DNA of 64,000 nt from Strigops habroptila (Eukaryota > Chordata > Aves > Psittaciformes > Psittacidae). The translations under genes were made by a program, and so were the position numbers. Under the pieces are notes generated by a model, which was not told where the DNA came from, ran no database searches, and saw only the letters and a list, made by a program, of their open reading frames with translations. This document shows, piece by piece, positions 55,701 to 64,000 of the stretch (within the stretch, counting starts at the first letter, position 1; every line of letters starts with the position of its first letter). The DNA lies in the NCBI RefSeq assembly GCF_004027225.2, contig NC_046358.1, forward strand, positions 65,305,028 through 65,369,027, read 5' to 3'.

Positions 55701-58700
55701 CAATGGCTGTTGCGGATACTTAGGTGAAGCATGTGAAAGCCAAAGCAAGTAGAAATTCATCTTGCATTACAAAATCAGGCTCAGGTTTTTCTAGCTTCTG
55801 AAGGGGGGCCTTAATCACCAGACTGTTGGCTAACTTGAGTCCTCAGGTATTATATTTTTCCTTCCTGATTTGCTATGGATATGTACTACTTCAAGATTTA
55901 GGAGTGGAGGGAGAGGATGGGCACGGTTTAAGTGTTCTTGATTCTTTCACTAGAAATCCAGAAAAGCAGTGTCAAACCTCACAAGCACACCTAAGTATGA
56001 AGAAATTTAAAGAGCTCATATTGGTCAGAGCTGCAAATAGGGCATCTAGAATAACTTAGTAACTGTGTAGAAATGGCAGGCAAAGGAAGAAATTCTGCCT
56101 TGGGTGTCAGGGCTTTATATGATAAAGTGCATGAGGTATGCCTTCTTGGCCTCTCTTTGCCGGTGATACTGTACGTCTCTTGACACATGTTTAGGGAACA
56201 TTGCTTTTTCATCCCTCCAACACTTCAGTATGCACAAAAATACAGGGACATACAAAGCTTTTAGAAGAAATGGGGCCTATAGGAAACTAATGCAGGGTAT
56301 AGATTAGTTATTTCTGAAATGTCAGGTTAAGGTGTCTCCTTTCTTGTTAGATGGTTTCTCTTTTCACCTGTTAGTGTATTATGAGCAGTATGTAGTGTTA
56401 CCATGGCTTCTGCTGTTGTTCAATGTTGTGCTTTAGTCAGATGAAGTCACTTCAGTACTCCAGATGCCTTGGGTTTTTATTGAAAACAAAACAGAAATAG
56501 GTATCTGCCTGCTTTTTCATGTAGGTTTTGATGATTGTCATTTTTTTCTTTCTTTCACTAGATTTTAGTTTATTTAAAAGCCCATTCAACCAATAGGAAT
56601 TTTCCACAAATCAGGTGGGTTTGACTTAATCTGCAGTCTTTATAAACAAATGGCTGTGAATGTTGATGTGATCTCTGGGTAGAAATAATTTAGAAGTGGG
56701 GAGGTGGAGGGGTGAGATTTGATTTCTATTCCAACTCTAAGCACTTCATTATATAGGACACTGTTTCAAAATGACCTTAATAAACTAGAGGAAATGGGCA
56801 AAATTAGAAAGGTAAAATTTTAGAGATAAATATGGACCACTACAATTTAGAATCACAAAATGTAAAAGTACATAGCTGGGAGTAAGTGGTACTAGAAGAC
56901 AAACATTATAGGGCTTACTAAATGTACTACAATTGAATGAGCTAGCAGCATCTGAAAGAGATCAAAAGAAAATTGCTTTTATGTAATTAGTAACAATACT
57001 TCCCTTTAGGCTCCACTGTTCCTGTTTTGGACCCTGCATTTTAAAATAGGTGGTAGGAGGCATTTGTTACAGGACAGTAACAGAAGTCTTAATTTGGAAG
57101 GTGTGAGTTGGGAAGAACTCTGAAGGAAATAATTTCAGGCAAACAAAAGACAGGCAAAGAGTTTTTAAAATAATATTCAAGTATGTAAATGGTTGAGAGG
57201 AGCAAACTGTTGGTGTTGTGTAATCTCTCTGTGCCACATGTAGAACAAGTTGTGCCTTTGATTTCAGCAAAAACAATGGTTAGGTGTGAGGGATGCTTCC
57301 TAACTCTGAGCACTGTACTGTGGGAGGTTGCAGACTCCCCTTTACTGGAGTGCCCTTTTAGGAAGGGTTTGATAGTCACTTCCTGCAGCTTGGTTTGGAT
57401 GTTTGTGAACCTGCCTCTGCTTGGTGGTGCCTCAGCTAGTCCCTGAGATCCTGTCCCACCTCCCTCTCTGTGGTTTCACTGGGAAGAATTCCCATGGCTA
57501 TAACAGAACTAGCTTTTGTTGTTACAGCATGTGCTCTTGGTTCTAGCTAATGGCTTACAAATGCTTACAGCATGCAAGTACTTTACAAGTAGGGATAGTG
57601 AGAAAAAAGCAAAACTCCTTCAGCTTCCCATTATAAACAGGAAGATGAGATTTAGTTCTATGTGCTCTGTGGCTGGTGCTTGACCAGCATCCCCTCGTCC
57701 CTGCATAGTTGTCTATGCAGTTCTCTCTGCGGGGTTCCCTTTAATCTCATTTCTACATCCCTTACCTTTTTGGGCAAGAGGAGGAACATGCCCTTTTCCC
57801 AGTTTGTCTTTGCTCACTGGCAAGCCAAGCACGTCAGGTAAGTGTTCTCACCAAGGGAAAGATGGAAGTTACCTTGTGCACTCTGCTCTACTTGCTACCA
57901 GTTGTCACAAAATGTGTGACACTTCTGTCTTTGACTCTTCAGGTTGTGTATCAAACTTGGTTTGGTGAATGAAATTAAAAGTTATTACTGGGGAACTGAT
58001 GCTGTGTAATGCCTGGAAGCAGCTAGAAAACCTTACAAAAAGTAACACTGTTGTTGGGAATGACATTAATTGAAGTTGGTCTGATATTTCACTGGATCTG
58101 AAGCCTTCCAATGAGAATTGAGCATTTAGGCTCCGATGGAGAGAAAAGGAGATGGTCCAGAGACTTAAGCATGCTCAGCATTATTAGTCAGTTCGTAGGA
58201 GCATGGGCTAATATGTTCCACAACTGTGCACTCTGCTTTTCTGCATCCTCCAGGGATACCATCTCTCTCCTTAAAAGGTAAAATAGATCATGGAGTATCT
58301 AAATGTAGAAGTTAAGATCATGGGAAATCTGTTGCTAATTCAGGAATAAACACTAGATCCTCAGCCTTGCTTAATCATTAAGTTCATATTTCACTCTGTA
58401 CTTAAATCTTTTTCTATATTTGTAGAGCTACTATTTTCCCAGCATAAAGTGAGAGGAAATGCTCGAGGCTGAGATGTTGTCGTGGTTTAAGCCCAGACAG
58501 ATGTCACTCTTCAAATACTAAGTACATAGTGATGTGTACAGCAAACTACTGGAGGAACCACCTGTAATTTCTTCCTGTGAAGAATATGAGGACAACTTCA
58601 AGACTGTGTACAAAAAGGAGTCACAAGACAGAATAAGTGTATGTGTTTTTTAAAAGTGTCTTAGTTAACTAAAATTGTTGCAATTCTGAAGGAAAAACTG

Positions 58701-61700
58701 GTATGCAGTTACCTTCATCATATATGCACTTCTTTGCCAAAATGATGTTTTGTCATGCATTACCCACGTTACCTACTGTAAGGGAAAACCTAAACATCTT
58801 CTCTGATTTACAATCCAAGCCCATTTATATAGTTGTGTTTTGGTTTTTTTTTTTTTTGCATTTTCACATCTAGTCCTATACATAGAATTTTTCCACAGTG
58901 ATTGTATAAAAAATGATTTACTGACACTGATTTCTTTTCTTAACTTTGAACTGTAAGTTGAAGACTTAAAGTTGTCCTTTAGTGCTAGAAACTGCTTGTA
59001 ACAGTCCCAGTCATCTTTTTTCCACTAAGCTAGTTGAGCAGGTGTTGTCTTTGTTCTGTCCAGATACTTTCATGGTCCCCATCATTGCATTATTTGAGTG
59101 CCTCCCAAGTACTTTCCTGAAAACATCTTGCTGGGATAGGAAAATATTACTATCCTTAGTTTGTAGATGATCAGCTGAGATACTTGGTGGTCTGCCCGCA
59201 GCCAAGCTTGAAATCCGTGGGAGAGTTAAGAAGAAAACCTGCAGGCCTTGCTCACTGCCTTTACTAACAGACAATGCTGCCTTCTTTTTTTGCAGCAGCT
59301 GTGAACTTCAGTTGTGTGTTTATTAGATGATGTTGACATTTCCACATCAATTGGTTTCAAGTTTTGCTACTGCCTGTTCTTGTATGTAGCTTTTTTGTTT
59401 ACTTTGTTTTAAAATGGCAGAAGTAGTACTGGAAGCTCTAAACTTCTCACTCTACTTATTTCCCATTGTATCAGAAGAGGACAGGAGGACTATTACTGGT
59501 TTGCCATCTGATTGATAAGTATTTAGAAGGGGTGATCTGCAGCTGGCACATGTGCTAAAAGTTGAGTAAATGTGAGTAAACTGGTACCAGTAGTTAAAGG
59601 TAGTACTATAGCTGTACAAAAATACAGGATGCCCATCCTAAACAGAAGTTATTTGACAGCTCCAACTTTGATTTCTGTTGGTCCTGAAACTGACTTCAAG
59701 AATGCTTGAGTTTCCCTTTAGCCTCATCTACCTTTCTACTGCATGTTTAGTTCTTTGAGGTTAGTGAATGGTCTGACTTTTCAGAGCTGGTGAGTGCTTG
59801 CCAACTCATACTGAATTTGGAAGACCGTCCAAGAGGCCAGTTGCCCTCCATGATCTCGCTGACAAAGGATCATCAGCATCTGAGAGAATGGAATTTCATG
59901 TCAAACTAGAAACTGGAATGCGTTTTTATGACCAAGTCCTATTGTGTAGCAGGTGTGTGCTGGTGTGATGTGAAATACAGTCTCTAACACGACTACAGGT
60001 TTCTGGGCTTGATGCAGAATTACAGAGTCAAATTGTAAGGATTCTGTTACGCAGCCTGTCACATGAGGTAAGACCAGAAGGGATTTTGATTTTTATGATT
60101 CAAATTTTGTAGGATTCTGGCTAAGCTCAGACCAGTGTCTGTTGGCTTCCAGAAAAGAATGACTGTTCTGTGTGTGATACAGAACTGTAACACTATAGCA
60201 TTGAACTGGCTAGTGGTGGTGTAACAATGACCTTGTACAAGGAGCATCCTACTCAGGGGAGCTGGAAAGCCAGTCTAATCTGTCTTATTATATTAGGCCT
60301 CCTTCTTGCATTTAGGAATGAATAGGTTCCAGACACAACGTGCTGAGCTGTTGCTGGTGCTCTTTTTTAGTAAGTAATGATCTTAGAAAGTAGAACTTAA
60401 GTCTTTTAATGTGTTTTCCCTTACCTATTTAATACCAGTGAGAATAATCTTGTGTTTCACAAAAACTACAAGTTTTTAGTTTCCAGCATCCTGCATAACT
60501 GGTGGTTTCTCTGAAAAGAGTTGAACAATTACTTGGTATAGAAAAACATCTCTACAGCAGTTCTCTGCAAAAATCAAAGGTGAAGGTGTTAAAGCCAGAC
60601 AATAAAACTTAGATCAAAGTAGCCAGCAGCAGTGGCCAGGAAAGGAGCAGATTGTCCTTTAAGCTTCACTGTGTTGTGTAAGGTGTTACCTCTCTTTCTC
60701 TAATCAGATTTCATGAGGAAAGCAAAGCTATTCTTTCCTGATGTAATTCAATCGGGGCCCTCAGCTGGATCAGCAGGAAAGGCACCTGCTTTTCTTGCTT
60801 TAGATTTGGTTGATATACCCCAGTTTTTGATAGGAGTTGGTTAATCCATAACCCAAGCATGTGGCCACTGTAACACCTGCCATGCAGGTGAGCTTTTAGT
60901 CTTGTTAATATACAAATATAGTGTAGATTTTTGTATTAACCTTGCGCACATACACACCCAGTGTTGATTGTCGTAAGTAGGAGAATTTAATAAAATGAGA
61001 TCATAAATGTCTAATGTACTTTTTGTTGGGCAGTAAAGTTGCCCACATGTTGTAATTGAGGTCTGAAGTTAACTTGCTTGCTGCGGCCTCTCTAGGGTAG
61101 ATTACTTAGGCTAATAGAGCACCTGGAAAAAATGCTTTTCATGCTCTGCTTTTCCTCCTGTTTTGTCCACTAGCCTGAGCTCTGCTTTGGGTTGGTGCCC
61201 ACTGTAATATCTATTGCTATCAAACTCAGCACTCGAAAATTAGGCACACGTTGGAAACATCTGCTTGATTGAGACCCTCCACAGTTACTGTTAAGCTTTT
61301 GCCTCTGACATTCTCCTAAGTCCTTGGTTCTCTTCTTGTCTACTGAGTGATCCTGATACAGTCCTTTGGAGGTCTGTACAGCAGACTCCTGTACTTCCTC
61401 ATTGTGCAGATATTGAGAAGTCAAGCGTGGGCTGAAGGTTCGGATTCAGGCTTAAATTTTATGAAACTCACCAACATTGTATAAGTGACCACTGTGAAAT
61501 TTAGATCTGGAGCACCTTATATTCAGTTCTGCCCCAAAGTTTCATGTATGTGATTTCTGATGTGCACTGGGAGGTGTTACCTGGCTTTTCACCAGAACCT
61601 CATGAGCAGGTGTTTGGGGAGGACCGCATCCAATTTACTAAATAAGGAAGGGTTGAATTAAATCCCATATAGATAAGGTGGTGGTACAGATAAAAAGGGG

Positions 61701-61950
61701 TTGTGACCCATCAATGTTTCATTGTGTAAGAAGGAATTTAACAAGATTTGTGCCAACTATGTTATGTTACAGCTATGTTATCTGTGTCCAGGAGCATGTT
61801 GGTGAGCTAACAGCCTTACCAAGCAACATCTCAGGGCAGTCTTTGCTCTAGAAGCAGCACGGACATGTAGAGGACCTAAGGCTTACCTTTGTAAGTTTGT
61901 GCTTGGTGTGTATTTGTAAGATGAACTGCAACACTTAACTATTAGAGAAA
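52729..61950. other. TPCN2 3' UTR and downstream gene-free DNA
   Basis: I recognise no gene on either strand. No AATAAA appears until 56779, so the TPCN2 transcript end is unclear; ATTAAA at 55125 with GU-rich sequence after it is one option. Other hexamers occur at 58345, 60601 and 60989. A T-rich tract lies at about 54768-54810. A few exon-like intervals are listed as findings. The rest is AT-rich unique-looking sequence. Confidence 0.55.
55125..55130 (+). terminator. TPCN2: Candidate TPCN2 poly(A) signal (ATTAAA)
   Basis: The common variant hexamer ATTAAA is followed 30-65 bases later by GGGGTGTTG and TTGTGGTTTGG, a GU-rich element. It would give a 2.4 kb UTR. Earlier non-canonical signals cannot be ruled out. 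Confidence 0.25.
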
Positions 61951-62097
61951 ATCATAGAATCCCAGACTGGTTTGGGTTGAAGGGACCCTAAAGCTCATCC
62001 AGTTCCAACCCCCTGCCATGGGCAGAGACACCTTTTACTAGGCCGCATTGCTCTGAGCCCCGTCCAGCCTGGCCTTGAACACTGCCAGAGATGGGGT
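61951..62097 (-). mobile_element. CR1 LINE 3' fragment
   Basis: Reverse-oriented CR1 tail beginning ATCATAGAATCCCAGACTGG and ending abruptly in TGCCAGAGATGGGG next to a poly-A/poly-T block. Confidence 0.9.
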
Positions 62098-62151
62098 AAG
62101 TAAAAAGAAAATGGGGAAGCAGGAAGACAGAAGATGTTAAAGACCAGGACA

Positions 62152-62338
62152 ACTAAAAAAAAAAAAAAAAATAAAATAAAGGGAAAAATCCCCAAAGAAG
62201 ATAAAGATTGTCTTTATTTAAAAAAAAAAAAAAAAAAAAGTTTTTTACATACTATTTTTCTCTCTCTCTTTTTTTTTTCCCTTTTTTTTTCTTTTTTTAT
62301 TTTTTTTTTTTTTTTTGTTTTTTGTTTTTTGTTTTTTC
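62152..62338. repeat. Poly-A then poly-T low-complexity block
   Basis: Two A-runs (about 62156-62170 and 62221-62239) are followed by several T-rich runs up to about 62337 with CT and GTTTTTT interruptions. The arrangement is an imperfect A/T inverted repeat. Open frames here are low-complexity artefacts. Confidence 0.85.
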
Positions 62339-62339
62339 C

Positions 62340-64000
62340 CCTGTCCTGTTGGGCATGACAGGATATTTTTGATTCTCTAGTTGTGATCTTAGCCAGCAGA
62401 GGGAGTTGAAGACCCCACTTTATTAGACTGACCATGCAGGTTGGGCTGGATGATCAGCACTTCTGGATGCACTTAATGGAACATTCTCAGCATAGCGAAG
62501 TGCTGGGGCCTCAGTCAAGGGGTTGGAATACAATCGGCTTTTGTGTTTTATGGCAAAATGTAAGAAGGTATGTTTTGAGGCACTGAATATTTGGTAGTAC
62601 ACATCTGTTTGTATCAGAATGTTTGTATTTGGAACACTTCTGCGTTGTGCTTGGAGTGTGAAAATGTAGGAGTAAGAAGGTGAAACCTCTTACAAAGTAC
62701 CCAATCCAGTTTCATTGTCCTATCTGAATGAAATAAGTACCACTAAGTGCTAATGAGTATCAAAACCCTCACTGATCTTTGAGAAGCCCAGAGAGCAGCA
62801 GTGGACAAAACATTCTGGAAATAACCTCAAAATTTTAACACAGTGATCAGATTTTCTTGTAGACAGGTTTTCTATAGACAGAATTTTTCCTGTCTTTAGG
62901 TATTTAGTGTGTATTCCAGGACTTGCATGTTCTGGTGACTACATCTTATGTGCCAAAGCAAGAATAATAATGAAATATGTGAAAATAAATCAAGCATTGC
63001 TCGGCTTCCTTTCAACCTATAATTGTGGTTCTTCTGTAACAATAAGCTCTCAACTGAGCGTTCATGCATTGAGCAGTCAGGGTCTTTTTATACCATCTCA
63101 AGCTGATAACTGAAAATGTAAACCGCACTTTAAAGTAATTCATTGTGCAAACTGGGCTTGTAAATGTTAAATTATACTAATTTGAGCAGATGCACATGTT
63201 GCAGCCCTAGCAATCTGGGCAAATTCTTCAGAACTGAGCAGCTTGTTCTTGTGTGCAAATACGTAGTGAAAAAAACTTCTTCGCTAGTTTCTTGAATTTC
63301 TTTAAATTGGCTTTTTACAAATGTACGTTTATACTGCAAGGAAGGCTGAAGTATTTAAACATTTGAAGACTTGATTATAGGTGGGGGGAATAAGATACAA
63401 GTAACAGCATTTCACCTTTTCACTTAAACCTGATAGGCTAGCAGTTGGGTTTGTATACCACTGCAAAATTAATTTAGATGTAATAGTAAGGAATAAAACA
63501 AGTCGTGCTTTGTAAAGAGACCAAAGGAAGGAACTGAACAGCCCCCGAGTGAAAACGGTGGGGGGAATTGGCCTGTCTGGCATTGACATAATTCAGTGAA
63601 ATCAATGCTTTGATCAACTATAAAGCATAACAGCTGTGTGAAAGGTTTGCTGTGCTTAGCTGGCATTATCTCTTGTGTAAAGGAAAGTACATTGTAAACC
63701 AGTAAAAATTAACTGCCAGAGCACAATGATGTTTTTGTGGCTGGGAAGTCAGATAAAATTTTGCTTCTGTTGGCAGAATGATAAAAAGAACTGGGGCCAT
63801 TTGCATACAGGTGAAGAGAGGAAGTGATGTGCCATGTTCCACAGAGGCCAAGACACCACAGGTATGTAAGTGCTTCAGCTCTCAGTGCTGCCTTTAATTT
63901 AACTTCATGGTTGGTTTTTTTTTTTCTTACCTGGTTACGGAGTAGGATGACATCGTCTTAGGAAAGGGGCAATACCAGGAAAAGTCGTTGGGTGGCAGCA
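62340..64000. other. Gene-free right end of the window
   Basis: No recognised gene. Two exon-like intervals occur near the edge: plus strand 63777-63861 and minus strand 63931-64000 (see findings). They may belong to an unseen neighbouring gene or be chance. Confidence 0.5.

Noticed and set aside
62134-62435. Lys- and Phe-rich frames on both strands
   Set aside because: Translations of poly-A and poly-T runs.
52729-64000. CCND1, FGF or other 11q13 neighbours downstream of TPCN2
   Set aside because: No open frame or short exon resembled these proteins.

Overview
This is a vertebrate nuclear window, almost certainly avian. It holds two complete multi-exon genes with GT-AG introns, two CpG-island promoters, and interspersed CR1 LINE fragments whose 3' ends carry the ATTCTATGA octamer repeats typical of bird and reptile genomes. 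There is no prokaryotic organisation; most long open frames are chance, intronic or repeat-derived. I worked by reading exons against remembered human protein sequences and checking that splice phase closes across every junction. The exact species cannot be fixed from the sequence.

Layout. 1-4419: no coding exon seen; probably the first intron of DHCR7 on the minus strand (synteny inference), containing a C-rich repeat-like tract and a degenerate avian LTR/ERV-like repeat. About 4290-5030: CpG island with a probable bidirectional promoter (DHCR7 minus, NADSYN1 plus). 4719-22599: NADSYN1, 21 coding exons, 707 residues, glutamine-dependent NAD+ synthetase. 22600-25708: intergenic spacer with several poly(A) signals for NADSYN1, a 25-T tract and an unexplained 199-codon open frame. 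About 25340-26090: second CpG island, with a GTCACGTG E-box just upstream of TPCN2. 25709-52728: TPCN2, 25 coding exons, 745 residues, endolysosomal two-pore channel 2. 52729-64000: 11 kb without a recognisable gene. It would hold the TPCN2 3' UTR and then intergenic DNA with a CR1 fragment, homopolymer-rich tracts and a few exon-like intervals that I cannot assign.

How the genes relate. NADSYN1 converts nicotinic acid adenine dinucleotide (NaAD) to NAD+ in the cytosol. TPC2 is a PI(3,5)P2-gated, NAADP-responsive Na+/Ca2+ channel of lysosomes and melanosomes. The neighbours therefore touch the same pyridine dinucleotide chemistry, although common regulation is only speculation. All inspected catalytic, gating and filter residues of both proteins are intact, so both look functional. 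In human the same two genes lie far apart on 11q13, so their tandem adjacency here (3.1 kb from stop codon to start codon) is itself informative.
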